This document shows positions 17,359-25,073 of a stretch of 64,000 bases of DNA, piece after piece; the stretch's first letter is position 1, and every line of letters starts with the position of its first letter. Under the pieces are notes generated by a model. It saw only the letters and a list, made by a program, of their open reading frames with translations, was not told where the DNA came from and did no database searches. The position numbers were made by a program, and so were the translations under genes. This DNA comes from Anaerococcus marasmi (GTDB taxonomy: Bacteria; Bacillota; Clostridia; Tissierellales; Peptoniphilaceae): NCBI RefSeq assembly GCF_900290195.1, contig NZ_OLMF01000004.1, forward strand, positions 237,501 to 301,500, in the 5' to 3' direction.

Positions 17359-18039
17359 ATGGAAATTTTAAAAGTAGAAAATTTAAGAAAAGAATATGGA
17401 GAGGGAAACTCCAAGGTAATTGCCTTAGATGGGGTTGACCTCACTATAGAAAGAGGTGAATTTGTAGCCATTGTAGGTCCTAGTGGGTCTGGTAAATCAA
17501 CACTTCTACATATCATAGGAGGAGTCGATAATCCGGATGATGGCAAAGTTTATATAGATGGTAACGACATCTCAAAGTATTCCCCAAAAGAATTAGCCTA
17601 CTTTAGAAGAAGGAAAGTTGGGCTAATTTATCAGTTTTATAATTTGATACCAAATTTAACAGTTCGTCACAATATAGAGCTTCCATTAAAACTTGATAAA
17701 AGGAAAATCAATCAAGATGAATTTTCAGATATAGTAAAAAAACTTGGTATAGAAAGTAAACTTGATTCTTTCCCAAGCGAATTATCAGGAGGTCAGCAGC
17801 AAAGAGTTGCCATAGCCAGAAGTCTTATCTATAGTCCATCTATCATATTGGCAGATGAACCGACTGGAAACTTGGATAGAAAAAATTCTAAGGAAATAAT
17901 TGAAATTTTTAAATATTTTAACAAAACCTTAAAACAGACGATTATCCTAATCACCCACGACGAAGAAATAGCCTTACAAGCAAATCGTATCATTACCATA
18001 GTAGATGGGAGAATCATAGGAGATGAAAGAAATGAATAA
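17359..18039 (+). CDS. ABC transporter ATP-binding protein (copy 3 of array)
   Basis: A 226-residue ATPase with the motifs of copies 1 and 2. It combines changes of both: KVIALDG and DGRIIGDE as in copy 1, LDSFPSE and LQANRI as in copy 2, plus a private Ser-to-Pro change (YSPKEL). This mosaic pattern is what gene conversion between copies would leave. It has a good ribosome site (AAAAAGGAGG) but no promoter block of its own, and it overlaps permease 3 by 17 bases. Confidence 0.95.
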   Translation: MEILKVENLRKEYGEGNSKVIALDGVDLTIERGEFVAIVGPSGSGKSTLLHIIGGVDNPDDGKVYIDGNDISKYSPKELAYFRRRKVGLIYQFYNLIPNLTVRHNIELPLKLDKRKINQDEFSDIVKKLGIESKLDSFPSELSGGQQQRVAIARSLIYSPSIILADEPTGNLDRKNSKEIIEIFKYFNKTLKQTIILITHDEEIALQANRIITIVDGRIIGDERNE

Positions 18040-20467
18040 GAAGAATTTTCCTATTTTTATTTCACTATTAATCGTAAGTTTATTTTTTACTGTGGTATTT
18101 TATTATGGTTATATAAACAGACAAGCCAACTATGGTTATGCCATGTCAAATAATTTTTATCATGCTGAGATTAAGGATGAGTTATCAAATGATGAAGTAG
18201 AAAAACTAAGGTCTATTGAAGATATCAAATTAATTGGAAAAATGTCCAATGACCCTGATAATGCTAAATATAATAATGATTTACTTGTCATTAATTATCA
18301 GGATGAAGCAATAAATAAAATGAGAGAGTATTCAAGACTTCAAAAAGGTAGATTTGCAGAAAATGAAAATGAAATTGTTCTATCAGAAAGCTTCATAAAT
18401 GAAAATAGCATTAATTTAGGTGAAGAAATAAAACTTGAAATAGGTAAAAGGTTTATAGATGGGGAAAAAATAGGACCTACTAGTGCAAATACTGATAAGG
18501 AAAAATTTAAAAAAGTTTCCACTAAATCTTTTACTGTAGTAGGAGTTTATGGGGACGTTTATAACAAATATAGTAAACTAAACTTTGCTTTAGGATTACA
18601 AGAAAAGATGTCATCCTTTAAAACATATGTGAAGTTTGATTCATTTGAAAAAACTTATAAAAATAAAGAAAATATTCAGGAAGATATAAATAATAAGCTT
18701 GGTAGGGATGTAGAGCTAGAATTTTCTGATGGATTAATATATTATTATGGTATCGAAAATGATCCTTTACAAAAAATTATGAGTAAAGCGGTTATAGTAT
18801 TATCTATACTTGGATGTATAGCCGTCTTTGTATTCTTTATAAAAAATATCTTTTGGGTATGGGGTCTTCGAAAAATTAGAGAACTGTCTATATATAAATC
18901 TATAGGGTCAACTAATGGTCAAATTTATTTGATGCTTTTAAAGGAAGGGTTAATTATATCAGCCATTCCAATAGTTTTAGGTCACATAGCTGGTTTTTCT
19001 TTTATATATTATCTGTATAGAAATTTACAAAAAGGTGAGGGAGTAAGTGCCTTTGAAGTAGTAAGATTTAATCCATTATTAAGTTTAGCCATACTATTTG
19101 TTTCTTTTATAATTGTTGCTTTGGCTATAAAATCTCCTTCAAAAAAGATTTCTAAAATCAACATTATAGATGGTATTAGAGGAAATATAGATTTTTCCAA
19201 GTATCAGAAAAAGAAGAAACAGAACTTATGGCAAGAACTAAGAATTAACAACTTAGCTTCAATAAAATCACAAAGGTATATTTCAGCTATTGGAATTCTA
19301 ATCATCTCAGTATTTGTAATTGTAATAGGAATTGGAAATTATCTTAGAGACTATTCGTATTATGATAATGGATATAACTTTTCTGTAGATTATTATAGTG
19401 ATAAGGATGTAGTGCCATCGGTACTAAAAGAAATTGATGAGAAAACTCCTAATGAAAAATCCTATATTTCTAAACAGAAATATGTAATAGTTGAAAATAA
19501 TAAAGATTTTTCAAAAGAAGCTAGGAATGCAGGATTAGATAAAGAGGCTGAAAAAAACATTGAAAAATATAATGCGGAAGGAATGTATGGATTTTTGATA
19601 GCCTTAGAAGATGATGATTTAAAAGAGCTTGGAGGAAATAAGGGAGAATTTCTACTTTATAATATGATCCAAGAAGATTCTTCCATACCTATATCTAAAG
19701 CAAAGAAAATTCCATATTTTGAAAATCCAACAAGTCTTGATATAAGTATTGGAGATGATTATCAAAAAAATATTAAGATTTCAAAGTCAATAAGAGACTT
19801 GGGAAAATTTAATTCCAAAACCATGCCTTTCGATGTGAAAATCTACACCGACTTTGATACATTTTTCAGTCTAATGAAAGAAGCAGGCGATGAAAAATAT
19901 AGAAATTATCCTTATATTTTGAATATGAAAGTAAATCACCTCGATGAAAAAGATACAAAAGATTATGTGGAAACCTTAATTAGGGGACAAATTTCACCTG
20001 AAGATAGATTTAATATTACTGTAGGGGAAGAGCTAGAAAAGAAAGAATTTGAGAGTCTACAAGACCTAATGAAAATTGTGCTAGGTATAGGATTAATAAT
20101 ATTGGTTTTAAATATTACAAATGGATATTCATCTATAAATCTAAGCTTGATGAGTAGAAGAAAAGAAATAGGAAGCCTTTATTCTTGTGGAATGGATTTG
20201 GATGAACTTAAAAGGGTTTATGAAAAAGAATATATAAATGAACAGATAAAATCATTACTTATAGTTATGTTAACTAGTATTGGTGTAATGTTTATAATTT
20301 CTATATTCTCATCAAGATTGACTTTTGTAAATTTACTTAAATATTATGATTACAAAATTTTTCTGGGATTTTCTTTAATAGTATATTGTATAAACTTACT
20401 AATCTATCACTTCTCCTTAAAGAGAATCTTAGACAGACCGACTATAGATTTAATTCGAACAATATGA
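18023..20467 (+). CDS. FtsX-like ABC transporter permease (copy 3 of array)
   Basis: An 814-residue permease, close to copy 1 along its length (for example FYHAEIKDELSNDEVEKLRSIEDIKL against FYHGEIKEELSNEDVEKL in copy 1) and less like copy 2. FtsX motifs IRELSIYKSIGSTNGQIYL and RKEIGSLYSCGMDLDELKRV are present. The C-terminal ending IDLIRTI is shared with copy 1 and with a lone fragment at about 24.7 kb. It closes the array and is followed by a decayed small gene and a terminator. Confidence 0.92.
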   Translation: MKEMNKKNFPIFISLLIVSLFFTVVFYYGYINRQANYGYAMSNNFYHAEIKDELSNDEVEKLRSIEDIKLIGKMSNDPDNAKYNNDLLVINYQDEAINKMREYSRLQKGRFAENENEIVLSESFINENSINLGEEIKLEIGKRFIDGEKIGPTSANTDKEKFKKVSTKSFTVVGVYGDVYNKYSKLNFALGLQEKMSSFKTYVKFDSFEKTYKNKENIQEDINNKLGRDVELEFSDGLIYYYGIENDPLQKIMSKAVIVLSILGCIAVFVFFIKNIFWVWGLRKIRELSIYKSIGSTNGQIYLMLLKEGLIISAIPIVLGHIAGFSFIYYLYRNLQKGEGVSAFEVVRFNPLLSLAILFVSFIIVALAIKSPSKKISKINIIDGIRGNIDFSKYQKKKKQNLWQELRINNLASIKSQRYISAIGILIISVFVIVIGIGNYLRDYSYYDNGYNFSVDYYSDKDVVPSVLKEIDEKTPNEKSYISKQKYVIVENNKDFSKEARNAGLDKEAEKNIEKYNAEGMYGFLIALEDDDLKELGGNKGEFLLYNMIQEDSSIPISKAKKIPYFENPTSLDISIGDDYQKNIKISKSIRDLGKFNSKTMPFDVKIYTDFDTFFSLMKEAGDEKYRNYPYILNMKVNHLDEKDTKDYVETLIRGQISPEDRFNITVGEELEKKEFESLQDLMKIVLGIGLIILVLNITNGYSSINLSLMSRRKEIGSLYSCGMDLDELKRVYEKEYINEQIKSLLIVMLTSIGVMFIISIFSSRLTFVNLLKYYDYKIFLGFSLIVYCINLLIYHFSLKRILDRPTIDLIRTI

Positions 20468-20487
20468 CCTCAAAGAAAGAGGATATT

Positions 20488-20743
20488 ATGAGGGATAAAA
20501 TCAACAAAAATAATCTGTAGTTGGAATCGTAATTTTGGTGATTTTTGCCTACTGCTAATCTACATCTTTGAAAGCTATACAAGTCTAAGACCAAGTGGAC
20601 TGACATCAATGTTTATCTGCCCAATAATTGGACTAATATGTTTGATAGTTAAGATAAAGAAAGAGGATAAGTAGATTAAATTATTTAATATACTTTTAAT
20701 CTTCTTACTGCCTATAGCCACGTTTGTAGGACAGCTAATATAA
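20488..20743 (+). pseudogene. Decayed small membrane-protein gene (copy 2)
   Basis: Same position after permease 3 as copy 1 after permease 1, with the same TAG at codon 11. The best preserved of the copies: after the shift it reads VGIVILVIFAY, LLLIYIFESYTSLRPSG, LTSMFICPIIGLICLIV, KIKKEDK, stop, IKLFNILLIFLLPIATFVG and ends at TAA 20741-20743. Three hydrophobic segments separated by short charged loops. No family recognised. Confidence 0.6.
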
Positions 20744-20773
20744 GTAATGAACTAGATGACGAGATAATAATCT

Positions 20774-20800
20774 AAACAGCTCTTTTATGGGCTGTTTTTT
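20774..20800 (+). terminator. Rho-independent terminator of the transporter array
   Basis: AAACAGCTC/GGGCTGTTT stem with loop TTTTAT and six T, identical in design to 13397-13424. Confidence 0.87.
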
Positions 20801-20820
20801 CTTTGTTTAAGAATGATATG

Positions 20821-21013
20821 ATACGTTCTAAGATGGATATTATTTTTATAAGAACCGATCCTGCTGGAAACATTAAAGCATACAAGGAAAAATCTACAGA
20901 TAAGATAGATGATGGGGTTATTGCTACAATCATGGCCCTTGATAGAGCGATAGGATGTGGAAATGATGCAAGTGAATCGGTTTATGATGATAGGGGATTG
21001 ATTGTTTTTTTAA
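20821..21013 (+). pseudogene. Phage terminase large subunit, C-terminal remnant
   Basis: The frame contains DPAGNIKAYKEKSTDKIDDG, VIATIMALDRAIGCGND and SESVYDDRGLIVF. This is the conserved tail of clostridial phage terminases (DxAGNIKxDKEKSxxKIDGxVAxIMALDRA...SVYDxRGL). Only about 65 residues remain of a protein of more than 500. An apparent ATG at 20803 lies in unrelated terminator-proximal DNA, so the 79-residue open frame is not a real gene. Confidence 0.8.
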
Positions 21014-21025
21014 TTTTCGTTATAC

Positions 21026-21067
21026 ATGCAAAGCAAACTTGACAATAAATGCAAAGCAAACTATACT
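21026..21067 (+). promoter_or_regulatory. Promoter of the XRE regulator with duplicated operator
   Basis: TTGACA (21039-21044) and TATACT (21062-21067) with a 17-base spacer form a near-consensus promoter. A perfect 14-base direct repeat, ATGCAAAGCAAACT, lies at 21026-21039 and 21049-21062. One copy abuts the -35 and the other fills the spacer, with a 23-base period. This is the layout of an autorepressor binding two half sites; the downstream XRE protein is the obvious candidate. Confidence 0.85.
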
Positions 21068-21108
21068 TATAGTGAAAAGTAATTTATGTATTTAAAGAAG
21101 GTGGTTAA

Positions 21109-21306
21109 TTGAAGACAAGGATAGCTGAATTAAGAAAAGAAAAGAAAATATCACAAGCTGAACTGGCTGATATTGTTGGAGTTACAAGGCAAACTATTAC
21201 ATCTATAGAAACTGAAAAATACATAGCGTCTTTGCCATTAGCCTATAAGATAGCTAAATATTTTAACTTAAAGATTGAAGATGTATTTTATCTAGAGGAG
21301 GAATAA
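21109..21306 (+). CDS. Small XRE/Cro-CI family transcriptional regulator
   Basis: A 65-residue protein consisting of one helix-turn-helix domain (IAELRKEKKISQAELADIVG, VTRQTITSIETEKY, and the ending KIEDVFYLEEE). Such short regulators typically pair with a small membrane protein encoded next, as here. The start is TTG at 21109 behind AAGAAGGTGG. The stop overlaps the ATG of the next gene by one base. It probably represses its own operon through the direct repeats at 21026-21062. DNA target and signal are unknown. Confidence 0.92.
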   Translation: MKTRIAELRKEKKISQAELADIVGVTRQTITSIETEKYIASLPLAYKIAKYFNLKIEDVFYLEEE

Positions 21307-21752
21307 TGAACTTAGAAAATTATCATGAAGTATTGAAAAAAAGAGAAAGATTATATAAATCTTATATAAGTTTTGCACTGATATTTTGGGGAATAGGAAA
21401 TTTTTTATTAAAGGATCAGGCGAGGCTCAATGATTCAGCATTAGGATTTATTAATGGCTTAACATTAGGAATAGAAATAATCTGTGTTTTCTGGGTGTTT
21501 AAAATTAGAAAAGCTTTAAAAGACGATAAAATATTAAGAAAATTGTACATTGATGAACATGATGAAAGGAAAAATTTTATAAAACTAAAATCAGGTTCTA
21601 ATTTAATAGGGAAAATAGTACTTGGAATTTTTGTAGTTTCTATTTTAGCTAGTTATTTTAATATGGTTGTTTTTTATACACTAGTAATAGCTGGAATTTT
21701 ACTAATAATAGTGAGTTTGTCACTTAAATTTTATTGGAGAAAGATGATATAA
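21306..21752 (+). CDS. Membrane protein paired with XRE regulator
   Basis: A 148-residue protein with about four hydrophobic segments (near 20-36, 48-66, 102-119 and 121-141) and a charged middle section (KALKDDKILRKLYIDEHDER). Proteins of this design (often DUF2178-like or DUF6442-like) are found right after small XRE regulators in Firmicutes; their role is not known. The start overlaps the regulator's stop codon, so the two are translated together. No enzymatic motif is seen. Confidence 0.75.
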   Translation: MNLENYHEVLKKRERLYKSYISFALIFWGIGNFLLKDQARLNDSALGFINGLTLGIEIICVFWVFKIRKALKDDKILRKLYIDEHDERKNFIKLKSGSNLIGKIVLGIFVVSILASYFNMVVFYTLVIAGILLIIVSLSLKFYWRKMI

Positions 21753-21808
21753 AATTTTAAGTAGAGCCACGTGAAGGAGGTAGTAATATAAATATTTTAA
21801 ATTTTTTG

Positions 21809-21840
21809 GTTAGTAAAATTAGGTTAGACGCTTTTAAATT
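21809..21840. repeat. Extra copy of the IS30 left end
   Basis: TAGTAAAATTAGGTTAGACG and the following TTTTAAATTA repeat, with few changes, the left end of the IS30 element that starts 39 bases further on (from about 21848). It is either a solo end left by an earlier insertion or part of a tandem end. Confidence 0.7.
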
Positions 21841-21937
21841 ACTTGGATAGTAAAATTAAGCTAGACACTTTTAAATGAAATAAAAAGCCATTTATGATAC
21901 ACTTAAATTACACAAAAAAACATTAAGGAGTACCAAA

Positions 21938-22879
21938 ATGGCTTACAATCATCTTACCATAAAAGAGTTAATTTGGATAGAGCAATACTATAAATCTGGA
22001 GAAAAAGTTACAAATATATCAAAATACTTATCAAGAGCAAGACAAACAATATATAATGTCGTAAATTGGCTAAAAAAAGGTTTAACTATACAAGACTACC
22101 ATGAAAACTACAAGAAAAATAAGTCTAAATGTGGAGCCAAAACCAAACAATTAAGTGGTAAAGAATATGATTATGTCCTTGATAAAGTAAGTAAAGGATG
22201 GACTCCTGATGTAATAGTAGGCAGAGGTGAAATGAAACTATCGATGAGTTCAAGAACACTCTACAGAAGGTTCAAAGATGGAACTTTGGAAGCAAAACTT
22301 CTACCAATGAAGGGTAAAAGAAAAAAGAATGATAGTGTTGAAAAAAGAGGAAAACAAGCATTTAAGAGAAGTATTCATGGTAGGAATAAATCATATCCTA
22401 ATTTCAAAAATGAATTTGGGCATTTTGAAGGGGATACCATAGTGGGCAAGGATCATAAAAGTTGTGTAATAACTTTAGTAGAAAGAGTATCCAAAGCAAT
22501 AATAACTTTAAAACCAGAAAACAGAACGGCGAAAGCAATAGAAAATAGGCTAAATAGTTGGTTAGATCAAATTCCTAAACACCTTGTAAAATCAATAACA
22601 TTTGACTGCGGAAAAGAATTTTCAAACTGGAAAAGTGTATGCAATAAGCATGATATATCAATATTCTTCGCAGATCCAGGCTGCCCAAGTCAAAGGGGGT
22701 TAAATGAAAATTCGAATGGGTTATTAAGAAAAGATGGATTACCAAAACAAACTGAATTTAGGCTAAAAAGTGAGGCGGATATTGTTTCTGTAGCTAGCTA
22801 CAGAAACAATATCCCAAGAAAGTCTTTGAACTACAAAACACCGTTAGAAGAATTTATGAATTTAGTGTATTCTGTCTAG
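21938..22879 (+). CDS. IS30 family transposase
   Basis: A 313-residue DDE transposase. The N-terminal helix-turn-helix reads LTIKELIWIEQYYKSGEK and ISKYLSRARQTIYN. The catalytic residues are Asp in FEGDTIVGKDH, Asp in ITFDCGKEFSN and Glu in LNENSNGLLR. The C-terminus (NNIPRKSLNYKTPLEEF) is the usual IS30 tail. No stop or frameshift is seen and the ribosome site AAGGAG precedes ATG 21938, so the gene may work. Oddly, residues near 280-292 are encoded by a perfect 38-bp palindrome (22777-22814), which would form a strong hairpin in the mRNA. Confidence 0.92.
   Translation: MAYNHLTIKELIWIEQYYKSGEKVTNISKYLSRARQTIYNVVNWLKKGLTIQDYHENYKKNKSKCGAKTKQLSGKEYDYVLDKVSKGWTPDVIVGRGEMKLSMSSRTLYRRFKDGTLEAKLLPMKGKRKKNDSVEKRGKQAFKRSIHGRNKSYPNFKNEFGHFEGDTIVGKDHKSCVITLVERVSKAIITLKPENRTAKAIENRLNSWLDQIPKHLVKSITFDCGKEFSNWKSVCNKHDISIFFADPGCPSQRGLNENSNGLLRKDGLPKQTEFRLKSEADIVSVASYRNNIPRKSLNYKTPLEEFMNLVYSV
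22777..22814. repeat. Perfect 38-bp palindrome inside the IS30 transposase gene
   Basis: GATATTGTTTCTGTAGC on the left arm is exactly complementary to GCTACAGAAACAATATC on the right, extended one G-C pair at each end, with no loop. It is coding (VSVASYRNNI) and the protein around it looks like normal IS30 sequence, so it is not a simple foldback joined by mistake. Confidence 0.95.
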
Positions 22880-22896
22880 GTTAATTTGACAATTGA

Positions 22897-23447
22897 AAAA
22901 ATGAAATAAGTATTCAAATTATATGCAAAAAGATAATATCGAAAATATATATTGTCTCGGTGGGTATGAAATTATAAGGATTACTTATTCAAAATTATTA
23001 GAGATCTTAGGAAATCCTAATTGATAGCAATGGGGACCTCCTACTATACTCATAGCTAAAATTTTATTAATAAACATCCAAATTTTTACCAAATCTTCTA
23101 ACTTCTTCATCTAATTTTTCAAACAGATAAAAAAATACGCTAAACTTATAAACTCTTCCAAAGATGTTTAAAATTTTATAAAAATTGAGTATAGAAGAAA
23201 ATGACTTCTATTAATTCACGATCTATGACATGAAAGGCATAATTTTCTTTAAAACCACTAATAACTACATAAATCTTCTTCTTTATAAGATTTATTATCT
23301 AAAAATCGAATTTTGTAGACGCTAATTAGCATATAATAAGATAGAACAATCTAAGCATTTTATGGATTATTAATGTCTAAAACTCTATTTAAGCGTATTT
23401 CAATATTTTCTTTATAAATTTTGAAAGGAATTTTAAGTCAGATTTGA
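22897..23447. other. Gene-poor stretch, unidentified remnants
   Basis: No gene is supported. The minus strand between 23050 and 23290 has short readable pieces (KIYVVISGFKENYAFHVID, EKLDEEVRRFGKNLDVY) in different frames, which look like a decayed coding region I cannot name. Confidence 0.4.
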
Positions 23448-23476
23448 TTGTCATTTTTTGTGAAAATTTATATAAT
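23448..23476 (+). promoter_or_regulatory. Promoter of the ferritin-like gene
   Basis: TTGTCA (23448-23453) and a perfect TATAAT (23471-23476), spacer 17 bases, about 66 bases before the ATG at 23543. Confidence 0.75.
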
Positions 23477-23542
23477 AAATAGAGCGATTACAAATAGAAA
23501 TTTCTAAAGAATGAAAATAACATATATAAGAGGGAGAAAAAA

Positions 23543-23929
23543 ATGAACATAAGCAAAAGTGATATGAAAATATTATTAAAATCTCAGCAAGGAGAATTAG
23601 ACGTAGTTTTGATGTATCAAGCCCTTGCTAAAGTAGTTAAGGATGAAAATGATGCTGCTACCTTTAGAAAACTTGCAGCAGAAGAAGGTCATCACGCTAG
23701 CGTTTTTCATAGACTAACTCAAGAAAATTTAAAACCAAAGAAAACCTTGGCATTCTTTATGCCTATCCTTTATAAATTAATCGGTAAAAAAAGATTATAT
23801 CCCAAAATCGTAAAGGGAGAGTATAAAGCTTACGAAAATTATGCTCCTGTTGCAGAAAAGTTTCCGGAAATTGAAAGCGTTAAGGAGGACGAAAAAAGGC
23901 ACGGAGATATAGTCGCTAGCTTGTTATAA
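23543..23929 (+). CDS. Ferritin-like/rubrerythrin-type di-iron protein
   Basis: A 128-residue helical protein of the ferritin-like superfamily. The first helix has QQGELDVVLMYQALA with a metal-ligand Glu, the second has EEGHHASVFHRL (ExxH pair), and the end has VKEDEKRHGDIVASLL with another ExxH. Together these give the two E...ExxH ligand sets of a di-iron site. It lacks the C-terminal rubredoxin domain of true rubrerythrin and is short, like the cytosolic ferritin part of VIT1/CCC1-like proteins. A role in peroxide or iron handling in an anaerobe is likely but not shown. It has its own promoter and ribosome site (GAGGGAG) and no operon partner. Confidence 0.8.
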   Translation: MNISKSDMKILLKSQQGELDVVLMYQALAKVVKDENDAATFRKLAAEEGHHASVFHRLTQENLKPKKTLAFFMPILYKLIGKKRLYPKIVKGEYKAYENYAPVAEKFPEIESVKEDEKRHGDIVASLL

Positions 23930-24339
23930 GAGAATCTAGTGATTGTAAATACTCCATATAAGCTTTACTTTAGGACCAATTTTGAATAAAACACTACTTA
24001 GAACAAGTATAAAACATCCATAGTTGCTAGATGGTCCTTACTTCTAGCCCAAGCTAGGCCTTAAATTCTCATCTTAAGCAGTGATTATTACTATACTTGA
24101 TACCGTTGAGACTATAAAAGCTACACTAAATATGAACTTGAAAAAATAATATATGCTACAATAGCCCTTGTTTTATAGAATTTAGTATTTAAAATTTTTG
24201 ACTATAAAACCTGGGCCTTTGGTATATATTTACTCTTATTTGCGTCTATCTTTTTATTATTAAAGATAGGACTACGTCTTGGGCCATTAAGAATAAATCT
24301 ATAAAAGAAAATTTCTACATGAAGTAACTTGCCAAAACT
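23930..24339. other. Decayed stretch with a hydrophobic remnant
   Basis: The only readable piece is on the plus strand at about 24200-24300 (DYKTWAFGIYLLLFASIFLL, then KIGLRLGPLRINL), two hydrophobic stretches without a start. It may come from a lost membrane protein. No family recognised. Confidence 0.35.
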
Positions 24340-24620
24340 TACGAATACTTTTACTATTTCATTCTATCATGCAATTTAGAAGATATTGGAGCTTCTCTTT
24401 AGTATCAGTGAGGATTGGTCTTAAAAAGACGAAGTACTGAATATTAAGCGTATAGCTGAGTTTTCATTAGAAAATAACCTAATTACTTTTTCACCTCTTC
24501 TAACTTCTTCGATTATTCCTTCCAAACAATTTGTCAATCTAAGTCTGCTACCAATGACGTCTGTAGCAAATAAGTAAAGGCATCTTCATATCTTTTATCT
24601 AAGGTGTTTAAAGAGTTTTG
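24340..24620 (-). pseudogene. IS256/mutator-type transposase C-terminal remnant
   Basis: On the minus strand TNCLEGIIEEVRRGEKVIRLF and SNENSAIRLI match the C-terminal motif of mutator transposases (LE-xxx-EERRREKVIRIFPNxxSAxRLIGA). Preceding pieces (RYEDAFTYL) are in other frames. Several shifts and stops are present, and no N-terminal half lies nearby. It may belong to the same type of element as the remnant at 7888-8280. Confidence 0.6.
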
Positions 24621-24689
24621 AAATTTCTTTTCTTTTTCATATTTTAAGAATATTTTCTATTACATTTGATCTTTTTACATATCTATAAG

Positions 24690-24991
24690 GACTTAGATTT
24701 AATTCGAACAATATAATTTCAAAGAAAGAGGGGTATATGTGGAAAAAATTAGTAAAAATTATTTGTACTTGGACTCATGATTTTTGCGATTTCCTTCCTA
24801 CTACAAATAGACATCTTTGAAAGCTATACAAGTCCAAGATCGGCTGGAATGACATCAATGTTTGTTTGCCCAACTGTTGGACAAGTAGGTTTAATATAGG
24901 ATACAAAGGGAAAGTACAGATTATTATAGTGTTGAATATTCTGTTAATCTTATTAATTCCTATAGCGATGTTTGTAGGTTATCTAATATAA
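24690..24991 (+). pseudogene. Permease tail plus decayed small membrane-protein gene (copy 3)
   Basis: GATTTAATTCGAACAATATA (about 24693-24713) is the exact 3' end of permeases 1 and 3 (DLIRTI). Then comes the small gene from ATG 24737 or GTG 24739: LGLMIFAISFLLLQIDIFES, SYTSPRSAGMTSMFVCP, TVGQVGLI, stop, and VLNILLILLIPIAMFVGYLI to TAA 24989-24991. It is a displaced end of another transporter unit, about 4 kb from the array. The downstream terminator is interrupted by the IS3 element in its loop. Confidence 0.75.
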
Positions 24992-25073
24992 GTAATGCGA
25001 TTAGACCAAAAAGATAATAATCTAAACAGTTCTTTGACCTGAACCCGTAAACATGGAATAATTTAATAATCTT

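Larger units (their letters stand above)
21845..22896 (+). mobile_element. IS30-family insertion sequence
   Basis: About 1.05 kb with a single transposase gene. The left end contains AAATTAAGCTAGACA and the right end, read on the minus strand, AAATTAACCTAGACA, a 15-base inverted repeat with one mismatch. No target duplication is obvious, perhaps because the left flank carries a second copy of the end. Confidence 0.82.

Noticed and set aside
9957-17546. Repeated minus-strand frames of about 70-74 codons beginning MPSSGLSTPPM
   Set aside because: They are antisense to the conserved Walker A region of the three near-identical ATPase genes, which explains the repetition.
20803-21042. A 79-residue gene starting at 20803
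   Set aside because: The start lies in terminator-proximal DNA and the rest is the tail of a phage terminase; no ribosome site.
22777-22814. The palindrome as a rho-independent terminator
   Set aside because: It is inside an apparently intact gene, has no loop and no T run after it.
23050-23290. A transposase or other protein remnant on the minus strand
   Set aside because: Short readable pieces exist but none could be tied to a family, so no gene is called.
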